In this document: positions 36,588-45,673 of the stretch, in pieces
Layout: each line of letters begins with the position of its first letter
Position numbering within the stretch: the stretch's first letter is position 1
Source of the DNA: Ensifer sesbaniae
GTDB taxonomy: Bacteria > Pseudomonadota > Alphaproteobacteria > Rhizobiales > Rhizobiaceae
Direction of reading: 5' to 3'
Length of the DNA: 64,000 nt
Assembly (NCBI RefSeq): GCF_013283665.1
Contig: NZ_JABEKU010000001.1
Span: 620,001-684,000, forward strand
The notes under the pieces: model-generated
Seen by the model: only the letters and a program-made list of their open reading frames with translations
Told to the model about the DNA's origin: nothing
Databases searched by the model: none
Made by a program: the position numbers and the translations under genes

Positions 36588-37625
36588 ATGCAAGACCTCG
36601 TTATCCGCCGCCCGGATGATTGGCACCTTCACCTGCGAGATGGCGACATGCTGAAGGGCGTCATCGCCGATACAAGCCGCCATTTCGCCCGCGCGATCAT
36701 CATGCCCAACCTGGTGCCGCCAGTCGTGACGGCCGCGGATGCCGCGGCCTATCGCGAGCGCATCCTGGCCGCGCTTCCCGCGGGCGACCGGTTCGAGCCG
36801 CTGATGACGCTCTATCTCACCGAAGGCACGGATCCCGACGACGTGGAGGCCGGCCACAAGAGCGGCCTCGTCAAGGCGGTCAAGCTCTACCCCGCCGGTG
36901 CCACGACGAACTCGCACAGCGGTGTTCGCAACATCGACAAGGCGATGCCGGTGCTGGAGCGCATGGCGAAGATCGGCGTGCCGCTCTGCGTGCACGGCGA
37001 GGTCACGACATCCGATGTCGATATCTTCGACCGCGAGGCCGTGTTCATCGAGACCGTACTTGATCCGCTGCGCAAGCGGCTGCCGGAACTGAAGGTGACG
37101 ATGGAGCACGTCACCACCAAGGACGGCATCGATTACATCAAGGCATCGAAGGCGAACCTCGCCGGCTCGATCACCACCCACCACCTGATCATCAACCGCA
37201 ACGCCATCCTCGTCGGCGGGATCAAGCCGCACTACTACTGCCTGCCGGTCGCCAAGCGCGAAAACCACCGCCTGGCACTGCGCGCCGCCGCGGTCTCCGG
37301 CGACAAGCGCTTCTTCCTCGGCACCGACTCCGCACCGCATGTCGACCCGCTGAAGGAATGCGCCTGCGGCTGCGCCGGCATCTACACCTCGATCAACACC
37401 ATGAGCTGCCTGGCGCATGTGTTCGAGGAGGAGGGCGCGCTCGACAAGCTCGAAGCCTTTGCCTCGCTGAACGGTCCTGCCTGGTATGGCCTGCCGGTCA
37501 ACGACGAAACGATCACGCTGCGCAAACAGGCTGACGCCGTCACCTACCCGAAGAAGATCGAGACCGGCGCCGGTCTGGTTACCGTGTTCGATCCGATGTT
37601 CCCGCTCCATTGGACCGTCGTCTGA
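36588..37625 (+). CDS. pyrC: Dihydroorotase
   Basis: The 345-residue protein is a class II dihydroorotase. [10 protein letters not shown] holds the metal-binding His-x-His, [12 protein letters not shown] the carbamylated Lys, and FLGTDSAPH the late Asp and substrate residues. It closes carbamoyl-aspartate to dihydroorotate in pyrimidine synthesis. AGGAGA precedes the ATG. pyrE follows after 26 bp, so the two form a small operon. Confidence 0.96.
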   Translation: MQDLVIRRPDDWHLHLRDGDMLKGVIADTSRHFARAIIMPNLVPPVVTAADAAAYRERILAALPAGDRFEPLMTLYLTEGTDPDDVEAGHKSGLVKAVKLYPAGATTNSHSGVRNIDKAMPVLERMAKIGVPLCVHGEVTTSDVDIFDREAVFIETVLDPLRKRLPELKVTMEHVTTKDGIDYIKASKANLAGSITTHHLIINRNAILVGGIKPHYYCLPVAKRENHRLALRAAAVSGDKRFFLGTDSAPHVDPLKECACGCAGIYTSINTMSCLAHVFEEEGALDKLEAFASLNGPAWYGLPVNDETITLRKQADAVTYPKKIETGAGLVTVFDPMFPLHWTVV

Positions 37626-37651
37626 TCGCTTTAGTTTTGAAGGAGAGTTTG

Positions 37652-38344
37652 ATGTTTTCCAACGCGTTCACCGACAAGTCCGTGATGGCCGAGCTGGTCG
37701 CCAAGATGCTCTGGGAGATCAAGGCCGTGCACTTCCGCGCCGATGAGCCCTATAAGCTCTCGTCCGGCATGGCGAGCCCCGTCTATATCGACTGCCGCAA
37801 GCTGATCTCCTATCCGCGCATCCGATCGGCGGTGATGGATTTTGCCGCAGCGACCATCTTGCGTGAGGCCGGTTTCGAGAAGTTCGACGTGGTCGCCGGT
37901 GGCGAAACCGCCGGCATTCCCTTTGCCGCCATGCTCGCCGAGCGCCTCGGCCTGCCGATGATCTACGTTCGCAAGGCGCCGAAGGGCCACGGCCGCAACG
38001 CCCAGATTGAAGGCCATATGCCGGAAGGCGCGCGCGTGCTCGTCATCGAGGACCTGACGACGGCCGGCGGGTCGATGTTCAAGTTTATCGACGCCATTCG
38101 CGCGGCGGGCGGCATCGTCGACCACGGCATTGCGCTGTTCTACTACGACATCTTCCCGGAGGCGGTTGGCGAGATGAAGGGCAAGGGCGTCGACCTGCAT
38201 TGGATCGCCACCTGGCGCAACGTCCTTGCGGTTGCCCGCGAGCAGGCGCTGTTCGACGAGAAGACGCTTGGTGAGGTCGAGGCCTTCCTCAATGCGCCGC
38301 TCGTCTGGTCGGGTCGCAACGGCGGCGTGAGCGCGCTGGCGTAA
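37652..38344 (+). CDS. pyrE: Orotate phosphoribosyltransferase
   Basis: The 230-residue protein begins [15 protein letters not shown] after AAGGAGAG. It contains [17 protein letters not shown] and the PRPP-binding motif [13 protein letters not shown]. It joins orotate to PRPP to give OMP. The frame is open to 37610 but the Met at 37652 has the ribosome binding site. Confidence 0.96.
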   Translation: MFSNAFTDKSVMAELVAKMLWEIKAVHFRADEPYKLSSGMASPVYIDCRKLISYPRIRSAVMDFAAATILREAGFEKFDVVAGGETAGIPFAAMLAERLGLPMIYVRKAPKGHGRNAQIEGHMPEGARVLVIEDLTTAGGSMFKFIDAIRAAGGIVDHGIALFYYDIFPEAVGEMKGKGVDLHWIATWRNVLAVAREQALFDEKTLGEVEAFLNAPLVWSGRNGGVSALA

Positions 38345-38352
38345 AGTTCGAC

Positions 38353-38379
38353 GCGGCCCCGGCGTCGCCGGGGCCCCGC
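38353..38379 (+). terminator. Possible terminator after pyrE
   Basis: GGCCCCGGC and GCCGGGGCC form a strong stem around GTC nine bases past the stop, with a TTTTT run only 20 nt further on. It may be a weak terminator or a stabilising hairpin before the fructokinase gene. Confidence 0.45.
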
Positions 38380-38433
38380 AACGCCTGAGCTAGTCTTTTT
38401 AAATCGATTGAAGTGTCTGAGGAGGAAAAGCCG

Positions 38434-39360
38434 ATGATCGTATGTTGCGGTGAAGCGCTGATCGACATGTTGCCGCGGGACACGACCGCGGGCGAGAGCG
38501 CCTTTGCGCCCTATGCCGGCGGCGCGATCTTCAATACCGCCATCGCGCTCGGTCGCCTCGGCATTCCCACCGGTTTCTTCACCGGCCTTTCCGACGACAT
38601 GTTCGGCGATATCCTGCGCGAGACTTTGAAGGCGGCGAATGTCGATTTCGGCCCCTGCGCAACGCTCTCGCTGCACACGACGCTCGCCTTCGTCAAGCTG
38701 GTCAACGGCCACGCCAGCTACGCCTTCTTCGACGAGAACACCGCCGGGCGCATGATCACGCGCGAACACCTGCCGGCGCTGGGTGACTTCTGCGAGGCGC
38801 TGCACTTCGGCGCGATCAGCCTGATCCCCGAGCCCTGCGGCTCGACCTACGAGGCGCTGATGACGCGCGAGCACGAGAAGCGGGTGATCTCCTTCGACCC
38901 GAACATCCGTCCCGGTTTCATCAAGGACAGAGACGCCCATCTGGCGCGCATGAACCGCATGGCGGCGATGTCCGATATCGTCAAGTTCTCCGACGAGGAT
39001 CTCGCCTGGTTTGGCATGGAAGGGAGCCACGACGACCTCGCTGCCGAATGGCTGAAACGCGGACCGAAGCTGGTGCTGATTACCAAGGGCGCCGACGGCG
39101 CCGTCGGCTACACGGCGCGCCACAAGGTCGAGGTCGCCGGCGAAAAGGTGACGGTGGTCGATACGGTCGGTGCCGGCGATACCTTCGATGCCGGCGTACT
39201 GGCGTCGCTGAAGCTCAGCGGTCTCCTGACTAAGGCCGACGTTACCGATCTCAGCGAAACCGCGGTCCGCAATGCGCTGGCGCTCGGCGCCAAGGCGGCC
39301 GCGGTCACCGTCTCGCGCGCCGGCGCAAACCCGCCGTGGAAGCACGAAATCGGCCTCTGA
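38434..39360 (+). CDS. frk: PfkB-family fructokinase
   Basis: The 308-residue protein starts MIVCCGEALIDMLP after GAGGAGG. PfkB features are the N-terminal YAGGAIFNTAIALGRLG and the C-terminal DTVGAGDTFDAGVL, with the catalytic Asp and the anion hole. It most likely phosphorylates fructose to fructose 6-phosphate. Position supports this: frc uptake genes lie upstream and pgi downstream. Confidence 0.88.
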   Translation: MIVCCGEALIDMLPRDTTAGESAFAPYAGGAIFNTAIALGRLGIPTGFFTGLSDDMFGDILRETLKAANVDFGPCATLSLHTTLAFVKLVNGHASYAFFDENTAGRMITREHLPALGDFCEALHFGAISLIPEPCGSTYEALMTREHEKRVISFDPNIRPGFIKDRDAHLARMNRMAAMSDIVKFSDEDLAWFGMEGSHDDLAAEWLKRGPKLVLITKGADGAVGYTARHKVEVAGEKVTVVDTVGAGDTFDAGVLASLKLSGLLTKADVTDLSETAVRNALALGAKAAAVTVSRAGANPPWKHEIGL

Positions 39361-39366
39361 GCTTTC

Positions 39367-39582
39367 TTATTCTTCCCGGTCCGGGCGATATTCCAGGATA
39401 TCGCCCGGCTGGCAGTCGAGCGCGGCGCAGATCTTCTCCAGCGTATCGAAGCGCACGCCTTTCACCTTGCCCGATTTCAACAGCGAGATGTTCTGCTCGG
39501 TGATCCCTACCTGCTCGGCGAGGTCGCGTGAGCGGACTTTCCGTTTCGCCAGCATGACATCGAGATTGACCACGATCGGCAT
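39367..39582 (-). CDS. XRE-family regulator, 71 residues (YozG-like)
   Basis: The short protein is one Cro/CI helix-turn-helix domain (RSRDLAEQVGITEQNISLLKSGKVKGVRFDTLEKICAAL) with CQPGDILEY after it. It follows the DUF2975 gene by three bases on the same strand. This two-gene unit is common in bacteria and is thought to be autoregulated. Confidence 0.9.
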   Translation of the reverse strand: MPIVVNLDVMLAKRKVRSRDLAEQVGITEQNISLLKSGKVKGVRFDTLEKICAALDCQPGDILEYRPDREE

Positions 39583-39585
39583 GCG

Positions 39586-40140
39586 CTAGACGAAGCTCCT
39601 GTTCTCCGCTTCGACACCCGATGCGATGGCCACGACGTGGCCAAGCCCGACGACCAGGCCGGCCATCAGCAGCACGATCATCGTGCCGCCATTGATGTCG
39701 AAGATCACCGCATGTCCCGTGGCGCCCGGGTTGTCGTAGGTGACGGCCAGGATACCGATCCCGTTGCTGACCGTTAGGCATAACGCTCCCGCAAGCGCAG
39801 TCAGCCCCACCCGCCGCAACAGCACGCCGTTGCGGCCGGAGAGAATCTCGCCGCGCTGGAAACTGTCGAACAGCTGCCAGGCAAAGGCGAGGCCGGCAAT
39901 GACGAGCGCATTGTTGATGGCAGTCAGGAAAATGACCGTGGCGATGGCGCGGTAGGAAAGGGTAATCGCCCCGACGCGGGGGAGGACGATATCGCGAATG
40001 CCCTGCTCGAAGCCCTGTCGGTCGAAAAAGATCTGCCAGTGCATATAGACGACGGCCGAACAAAACAACGCGCCACCCAATAGGATCATGAGCTTCATGA
40101 AGCGGCTGAGCTTGCGCAGCCTCTCGGCAGAGTCCGTCAT
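39586..40140 (-). CDS. DUF2975 membrane protein
   Basis: The 184-residue protein has four hydrophobic helices, at about 17-37, 62-87, 108-130 and 150-172, as in DUF2975. It is the first gene of the unit with the XRE regulator. The function is unknown; the membrane protein may sense or modulate the partner regulator (inference). Confidence 0.85.
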   Translation of the reverse strand: MTDSAERLRKLSRFMKLMILLGGALFCSAVVYMHWQIFFDRQGFEQGIRDIVLPRVGAITLSYRAIATVIFLTAINNALVIAGLAFAWQLFDSFQRGEILSGRNGVLLRRVGLTALAGALCLTVSNGIGILAVTYDNPGATGHAVIFDINGGTMIVLLMAGLVVGLGHVVAIASGVEAENRSFV

Positions 40141-40149
40141 GAAAATTCC

Positions 40150-40201
40150 TTTATCGTTTTGCTTGTATTTTTATCGTAAGACAATAAGTAATTCTCGTCA
40201 A
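40150..40201 (-). promoter_or_regulatory. Promoter of the DUF2975-XRE unit with two direct TTTATCGT repeats
   Basis: On the minus strand TTGACG (40196-40201) and TACGAT (40173-40178) are 17 bp apart. The plus strand carries TTTATCGT at 40150-40157 and again at 40170-40177, exactly 20 bp apart (two helical turns), the second covering the -10 element. This suits repression by the encoded XRE protein. Confidence 0.6.
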
Positions 40202-40271
40202 TTGTGAGTTTTGTGTCGTGCCATATCTGTTCGATTACGCGAAAAAGGGCTGGTGCCGACCTGCGTTAAAG

Positions 40272-40310
40272 AATGAGGCCCGAGGCGCGATCTGCGCCTC
40301 GGGCCTCATT
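40272..40310 (-). terminator. Terminator of pgi
   Basis: A 17-bp near-perfect stem (AATGAGGCCCGAGGCGC with GCGCCTCGGGCCTCATT) around GATCT lies 46 bp past the pgi stop; on the minus strand it is followed by CTTTAAC. Confidence 0.75.
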
Positions 40311-40355
40311 ATTTGAAGCGGTGCGGTTCCGGGTGGAATCGCTTGGAATTGCGCC

Positions 40356-41981
40356 TTAGCGAGCGGCCTTCAGCAGGGCTGCTACCAGACCCGCAGTCGA
40401 AGAATCGTGGCTGGCCGCACTTTCCTTGCCTTCGACGACCGGCAGCAGGCCGGTTGCCAGCTCCTTGCCGAGCTCGACGCCCCATTGGTCGAAGGAGTTG
40501 ATGTTGAAGAGCGCGCCTTCGACGAAGACGCGGTGTTCATAGAGCGCGATCAGGCGACCGAGCGCGAAGGGATCGAGCTGGTCGTAGACGATCGTCAGCG
40601 ACGGGCGGTTGCCGGTGAAGACCCGGTGCGGGGCAATCCTGTCGGCCTTGGCGTCGGCCATGCCCTTGGCGTTGAGCTGCGCCTTGGCCTCGGCGAGCGT
40701 GCGACCCTTCATCAGCGCCTCGGACTGCGCCAGGCAGTTGGCGATCAGGAGCTCGTGCTGATGCCGCAGGTTCTTTTCATGGCCGTTCGCGGCGATCATG
40801 AATTCCGCCGGAATGATGTCCGTGCCCTGATGGATGAGCTGATAGAAGGCATGCTGGCCATTGGTGCCAGGTTCGCCCCAGACGACCGGACCGGTCGAAT
40901 ATTCGACCGGGGTGCTGTCGAGCGTCACCGCCTTGCCGTTCGATTCCATGTCGAGCTGCTGCAGGTAGGCCGGGAAGCGCGACAGGCGCTGGTCATAGGG
41001 CAGGATCGCCCGCGACGGATAACCGAGCACGTTGCGGTGATAGAAGCCGAGGAGGCCGAGCAGAACCGGAATATTCTCACGGATCGGCGCGGTGCGGAAA
41101 TGCTCGTCGATCGCGTGTCCGCCATCGAGGAAGCGGCCGAAATTCTCCTTGCCGATGGCGATCATCAGCGGCAGGCCGATCGCCGACCAGATCGAGTAGC
41201 GCCCGCCGACCCAGTCCCAGAAGCCGAAGACGCGGGCCTTGTCGATGCCGAAGGCGGCGACCTTGTCGAGTGCCGTCGAGACGGCGGCAAAGTGGTAGCC
41301 GACGGCCGCTTCGCCAAGCTTGCCGGCGATGAAGGCGCGGGCCGTCTGGGCATTGGTCATCGTCTCGATCGTCGTGAAGGTCTTCGAGGCGACGATGAAG
41401 AGCGAGGTTTCCGGATCGATCAGCTTCAGCGTGTCGGCGATGTGGGCGCCGTCGATGTTGGAAACGAAGTGAAGGCGGGGGCCGTCATGGAAGGGGGCAA
41501 GCGCCAGCGTCGCCATGACCGGGCCGAGGTCGGAGCCGCCGATGCCGATATTGATGACGTCGGTGATCTTCTTGCCGGTCGCGCCCTTGAGCGCGCCCGA
41601 GCGGATGCCGTCGGCAAAGGCGCCCATGGCATCGAGCACGCCGTTGACGTCGGGCATCACATCCTTGCCGTCGACGAGGATCGGGCGGTTGCCGCGGTTG
41701 CGCAGCGCCGTGTGCAGCACGGCGCGCTCTTCGGTGATGTTGATGATGTCGCCGCGGAACATGGCGTCCCGCTTCTCCTCGACCTTGGCGGCGTTGGCGA
41801 GCGCCTCGAGGCCGTCGAGCACCCTGTCGTTGACGGCGCATTTCGAATAATCGAACAGCAGGTCGCCGAGCGTGGTGCTGAAGCGCTGGAAGCGTTCGGC
41901 GTCGCTGGCGAAGGCGGCGCGGATATCGGTTGCGTTGGTCTCAGCGGCGGTTGCTTTGAGTTGATCGACAAGCGCTTTCAT
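40356..41981 (-). CDS. pgi: Glucose-6-phosphate isomerase
   Basis: The 541-residue enzyme interconverts glucose 6-phosphate and fructose 6-phosphate. It shows [11 protein letters not shown], the signature around [11 protein letters not shown] with the catalytic Glu nearby in [13 protein letters not shown], and the C-terminal [13 protein letters not shown] with the active-site Lys. I chose the Met at 41981 because AAGGAG precedes it; a start at 42017 would run through the leader. Confidence 0.96.
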   Translation of the reverse strand: MKALVDQLKATAAETNATDIRAAFASDAERFQRFSTTLGDLLFDYSKCAVNDRVLDGLEALANAAKVEEKRDAMFRGDIINITEERAVLHTALRNRGNRPILVDGKDVMPDVNGVLDAMGAFADGIRSGALKGATGKKITDVINIGIGGSDLGPVMATLALAPFHDGPRLHFVSNIDGAHIADTLKLIDPETSLFIVASKTFTTIETMTNAQTARAFIAGKLGEAAVGYHFAAVSTALDKVAAFGIDKARVFGFWDWVGGRYSIWSAIGLPLMIAIGKENFGRFLDGGHAIDEHFRTAPIRENIPVLLGLLGFYHRNVLGYPSRAILPYDQRLSRFPAYLQQLDMESNGKAVTLDSTPVEYSTGPVVWGEPGTNGQHAFYQLIHQGTDIIPAEFMIAANGHEKNLRHQHELLIANCLAQSEALMKGRTLAEAKAQLNAKGMADAKADRIAPHRVFTGNRPSLTIVYDQLDPFALGRLIALYEHRVFVEGALFNINSFDQWGVELGKELATGLLPVVEGKESAASHDSSTAGLVAALLKAAR

Positions 41982-42059
41982 CGCGGGGCTCCTTGGTCGG
42001 ACAGGGGTGTCGGACAATCGCCTGCGTAGCTATTCGCTTTAAGCCGCCCAAATCAAGCC

Positions 42060-42085
42060 CGTAAAACCGCCGAAACGGCGGTTTT
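42060..42085 (-). terminator. Terminator of the acyl-CoA ligase gene
   Basis: AAAACCGCC and GGCGGTTTT form a perfect stem around GAAAC. On the minus strand the T-run is the 3' arm of the stem itself. It lies 35 bp past the ligase stop and before pgi. Confidence 0.7.
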
Positions 42086-42120
42086 CAGGATTTTTTAAAT
42101 CGTTTGAATTTTGGACTAAC

Positions 42121-43821
42121 TCAGCCGCGCAGGTCTTTTCGCAGGATCTTGCCGACATTGGTCTTCGGCAGTTCCGTGCGGAATTCGACGTAGCGCGGGC
42201 GCTTGTAGTTGGTGAGGTTGGCGGCGCAGTGGCGCTTGACCTCCTCCTCCGTCAGGGCCGGATCCTTCTTGACGACGAAGAGCTTGACGGCCTCGCCGGA
42301 ATGCTCGTCCGGAACGCCGATCGCCGCGCATTCGAGAACGCCCGGATGGGTCATCGCCACTTCCTCGATCTCGTTCGGGAAGACGTTGAAGCCGGAGACG
42401 AGGATCATGTCCTTCTTGCGGTCGACGATCTTCACGAGGCCGGCTGCATTCATGAAGCCGATGTCGCCCGAGCGGAAGAAGCCGTCCGGCGAGATCGCCT
42501 TGGCGGTCTCGTCCGGGCGCTGCCAGTAGCCCGCCATCACCTGCGGGCCGCGGATGCAGATTTCGCCGACTTCGCCGATCGGCAAGGGGTTGCCCTGGTC
42601 GTCGCGGATCTCGACCTCGGTGGAGGGGATCGGCATGCCGATCGTGCCGGTGAACTCGGTCGCGTCGAGGATGTTGGCCGTTGCCACCGGCGACGTCTCC
42701 GACAGGCCGTAACCTTCGGCGATCGAGCAACCGGTCATCTGCTTCCAGCGCTCCGCCACCGGGCGCTGGATCGCCATGCCGCCGCCGAAGGTCAGCATCA
42801 GCGACGAGAAATCGAGCTTCTGGAACTCCGCATTGTTCATCAGCGCGTTGAACAGCGTGTTGAGGCCCGGGAAGATGTTGGTCTTGTATTTGCCGAGTTC
42901 CTTGACGAAGCCCGGGATGTCGCGCGGATTGGGGATCAGGATGTTGTTGCCGCCGGTGGCAAGGCCCATCAGCGAATTCACCGTCAGTGCGAAGATGTGG
43001 TAGAGCGGCAGCGCGCACATGAAGACGAGATTGTCTGGCCGTGCCCGCGAGCGGAACGCCGTCTGGAACCAGATTTCCATCTGCGCCATGTTCGACAAGA
43101 GGTTAGAATGGGTGAGCGTCGCGCCCTTCGAGACTCCCGTCGTGCCGCCGGTATATTGCAGGAAGGCGACGTCACCAGGCGCGACGTTTGGCTTCTTCAT
43201 CGTGCTGCGGCCGCCCTTGGCAAGCACGGCCTTGAACGAGAGGTGGCCGGGGATCGACCAGGCAGGAACCAGCTTCTTGACGCGGCGGACCACGAGATTG
43301 ACGATCGCGCCCTTGAGGCCCAGCATGTCGCCCATCGTAGCGACGACGACGTGCTTGACGGAGGTCTTGTCGGCTACCTGCTGCACCGTGTGCGCAAAGT
43401 TCTCCAGAACGAAGATCGCCTTGGCGCCGGAATCGACGAGCTGGTGCTGCAATTCGCGCGGCGTATAGAGCGGGTTGACGTTCACGACGGTAAAGCCCGC
43501 TCGGAGAATGCCGTAGACGATGACGGGGTTCTGCAGGATGTTCGGCATCATCACCGCGACGCGGTCGCCCTTGGCGAGGCCGAGAGATTGCAGCCAGGCG
43601 CCGACCTTGGCGGATTCGGCATTGAGATCGGCAAAACTCAGCGTCTTGCCCATGCAGGTGAAGGCTGGGCGGGTCGAATAGCGGGCGACGGCGTGGTCGA
43701 AGAACTCGCCGATCGATTTATAGGGCAGTGGGCCGATCTCGGCGGCAATGCCGGGTGGATAGGATTTGAGCCAGATCTTGCCTGGGCTGGTCCCCGATTG
43801 TTGTGCGCTGACTTCCACCAT
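42121..43821 (-). CDS. fadD: Long-chain fatty-acid--CoA ligase
   Basis: The 566-residue protein is an AMP-forming acyl-CoA synthetase. It has the P-loop-like YTGGTTGVSKGATLTH, EGYGLSETSP, and the FACS-type motif FFRSGDIGFM through DRKKDMILVSGFNVFPNEIEEV, with a terminal Lys in NVGKILRKDL. It activates long-chain fatty acids for beta-oxidation or lipid synthesis. The Met at 43821 is preceded by GAGGGAGAGAGG. An upstream LiuR-like palindrome suggests control by a MerR-type acyl-CoA or branched-chain regulator. Confidence 0.9.
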   Translation of the reverse strand: MVEVSAQQSGTSPGKIWLKSYPPGIAAEIGPLPYKSIGEFFDHAVARYSTRPAFTCMGKTLSFADLNAESAKVGAWLQSLGLAKGDRVAVMMPNILQNPVIVYGILRAGFTVVNVNPLYTPRELQHQLVDSGAKAIFVLENFAHTVQQVADKTSVKHVVVATMGDMLGLKGAIVNLVVRRVKKLVPAWSIPGHLSFKAVLAKGGRSTMKKPNVAPGDVAFLQYTGGTTGVSKGATLTHSNLLSNMAQMEIWFQTAFRSRARPDNLVFMCALPLYHIFALTVNSLMGLATGGNNILIPNPRDIPGFVKELGKYKTNIFPGLNTLFNALMNNAEFQKLDFSSLMLTFGGGMAIQRPVAERWKQMTGCSIAEGYGLSETSPVATANILDATEFTGTIGMPIPSTEVEIRDDQGNPLPIGEVGEICIRGPQVMAGYWQRPDETAKAISPDGFFRSGDIGFMNAAGLVKIVDRKKDMILVSGFNVFPNEIEEVAMTHPGVLECAAIGVPDEHSGEAVKLFVVKKDPALTEEEVKRHCAANLTNYKRPRYVEFRTELPKTNVGKILRKDLRG

Positions 43822-43941
43822 GACCTCTCTCCCTCTGGTCGCCACAGGCTGGCCTGTTCGCGGCCTGAGAAAATCCCTCCCGACCTTCTCATGCCGATGA
43901 AGATGATGCTTTTGAGACACCGCTTCAAGCTGAGATTCGGG

Positions 43942-43968
43942 ATTATATGACTTTGACGTAAACGTCAA
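43942..43968 (-). promoter_or_regulatory. Promoter of fadD with a LiuR-like operator
   Basis: A perfect -10, TATAAT on the minus strand (43942-43947), is preceded after 15 bp by TTGACG, which is itself one arm of the 16-bp palindrome TTGACGTAAACGTCAA (43953-43968). This matches the form I recall for MerR-family LiuR sites of proteobacterial fatty acid and branched-chain catabolism genes. The rest of the 43822-44159 divergent region shows no gene. Confidence 0.6.
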
Positions 43969-44159
43969 CTTGACTTACGGTTAACAGGCACTGCCGGCGC
44001 TCTCGAAAAAGTATGACGAGAGCCGCAAAAGCTTTGCCTGCGAAGGCAAAACCCTGTATTGCATTGCAGCATATCCCTGTTGGTCCGATCCAACGCCCGC
44101 CGACATATCCCCCAGTTTTATCTCCGGTCCGCTCGGGCCGGACGACACAGGCCATTCCC

Positions 44160-45383
44160 ATGTGTGACGAAGCCTATTCTTCCGCCGTCGAACCGCGCCG
44201 CGCGGGCGTTTCTGCCGCCGAAGTGGCGCTCGCCGTCGGCGGTTTCGGCATCGGCACCGGCGAATTCGCGATCATGGGTCTCTTGCCGCAGGTTGCCGGG
44301 GACATCGCCGTCTCGGTGCCGCGGGCCGGGGCGGTGATCAGCGCCTATGCGCTCGGCGTCGTCGTCGGTGCGCCGTTGATTGCCGTGCTCGCCGCCCGCT
44401 TCTCGCGCTTCAGCGTGCTGCTGGCGCTGATGCTGATTTTCGCAGTCGGCAACTTTGCCAGCGCGGTCGCGCCGGATTTCTACACGCTGATTGCGGCGCG
44501 CTTCTTCGCCGGTCTTCCGCATGGTGCCTATTTCGGCGTTGCCGCCCTGGTGGCTGCGGGTCTCGCGGCGCCGAACCAGCGGGCGCGCGCCGTCGGACGG
44601 GTGATGATGGGGCTGACGATCGCAACCCTCTTCGGCACGCCGCTTGTCGCGTGGTTCGGCCAGGCGCTCGGCTGGCGCTCCGCCTTCGCGATCGTCGGCG
44701 GCATCAGCCTTCTGACTGTGGCGCTGACCTTCGTCCATGTGCCGCGGGACAAGGTCAACCCGAAGGCGACGCCGCTTCGCGAACTGGGCGCGCTCGGCAA
44801 GCTGCAGGTCTGGCTGATGCTCGGCATTTGTGCCATCGGCTGCGGCGGCATGTTCGCCGTCTTCAGCTACATCACGCCGGCGCTCACGGAAGTCGCGGGC
44901 GTTTCTCTTGCCAATGTGCCGGTCATGCTTTCGGTCTTCGGGGCCGGCATGATCCTCGGCAACATCGTCGGCGCGCGGCTTGCCGATTGGGCGCTGCTGC
45001 CGGCGATCGGCATCGCCATCGCCTTCAATATCTTCGCCTATGTGCTTTTCTATTTCACCATGGGCAATCCCTGGATCGCGATCGTCAACGTGCTCTTCAT
45101 CGGCGGCGGCTTCGCCGTCGTGCCCGGTGTACAGACGCGGCTGATGGATGTCGCCGGGGAGGCACAGACGCTCGCCGCCGCCCTCAGCCATTCCGCCTTC
45201 AATCTCGCCAATGCGCTTGGCGCCTGGCTCGGCGGCGCCTCGATTGCCGCCGGCTACGGCTGGACATCCACCGGCCTCGTCGGCGCCGTTCTCGGCGTTG
45301 CCGGCTTCGCCATCTTCCTCGCATCCGTCTTCGTCGATCGCACGCAGCCGGCTCGCATGGCGGCACAGCCTGCGACGGAATGA
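44160..45383 (+). CDS. MFS efflux transporter (AraJ/Cml-type)
   Basis: The 407-residue protein has twelve hydrophobic helices with the DHA1-type start (VALAVGGFGIGTGEFAIMGLLPQVA), conserved in sugar efflux and chloramphenicol-resistance-like transporters. Motif A is modified (ARFSRF). It likely exports a sugar or drug-like compound by proton antiport. I chose the ATG at 44160; the frame is open to 44013 but those residues are not hydrophobic or family-like. Confidence 0.86.
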   Translation: MCDEAYSSAVEPRRAGVSAAEVALAVGGFGIGTGEFAIMGLLPQVAGDIAVSVPRAGAVISAYALGVVVGAPLIAVLAARFSRFSVLLALMLIFAVGNFASAVAPDFYTLIAARFFAGLPHGAYFGVAALVAAGLAAPNQRARAVGRVMMGLTIATLFGTPLVAWFGQALGWRSAFAIVGGISLLTVALTFVHVPRDKVNPKATPLRELGALGKLQVWLMLGICAIGCGGMFAVFSYITPALTEVAGVSLANVPVMLSVFGAGMILGNIVGARLADWALLPAIGIAIAFNIFAYVLFYFTMGNPWIAIVNVLFIGGGFAVVPGVQTRLMDVAGEAQTLAAALSHSAFNLANALGAWLGGASIAAGYGWTSTGLVGAVLGVAGFAIFLASVFVDRTQPARMAAQPATE

Positions 45384-45510
45384 CCGGCTTTGGCGAAAGA
45401 AGGTCATCGAGCTTGAACCCTCCTAAATTTTTCTGTCATGTCCCGCCGGTAGCGTCGCTTGTGGCCCTGAAACTACCGTAAAGCAGGGGCAAAGCGGCGA
45501 CGCGGGGCGT

Positions 45511-45616
45511 TACTGTATGTTTGCTTTAATCCTAGCCGATTAGAGGGAAAAAACATGCAGCCCTCAAAGTGCTGCAGCGACCTTTGCGCGTCTTCATAAG
45601 ACGGGCGGCGCTGAAG
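45511..45616. repeat. Dispersed palindromic repeat, family B copy 2
   Basis: It aligns with 22975-23082 from TACTGTATG to GGCGCTGAAG, with the inverted arms GCGCGTCTT and AAGACGGGC. It lies immediately upstream of the AI-2E family gene and extends into its open frame, which helped decide the start of that gene. Confidence 0.82.
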
Positions 45617-45673
45617 GTAGGCTGTCAAGGCCGTGGGTTTGTTGTAAGCTCGTCGAAGGACGGAGGATCATTG

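Noticed and set aside
40407-42029. Plus-strand open frame of 540 codons opposite pgi
   Set aside because: Shadow of phosphoglucose isomerase, whose active-site motifs are on the minus strand.
42229-43950. Plus-strand open frame of 573 codons opposite fadD
   Set aside because: Shadow of the acyl-CoA ligase; no membrane or domain pattern.
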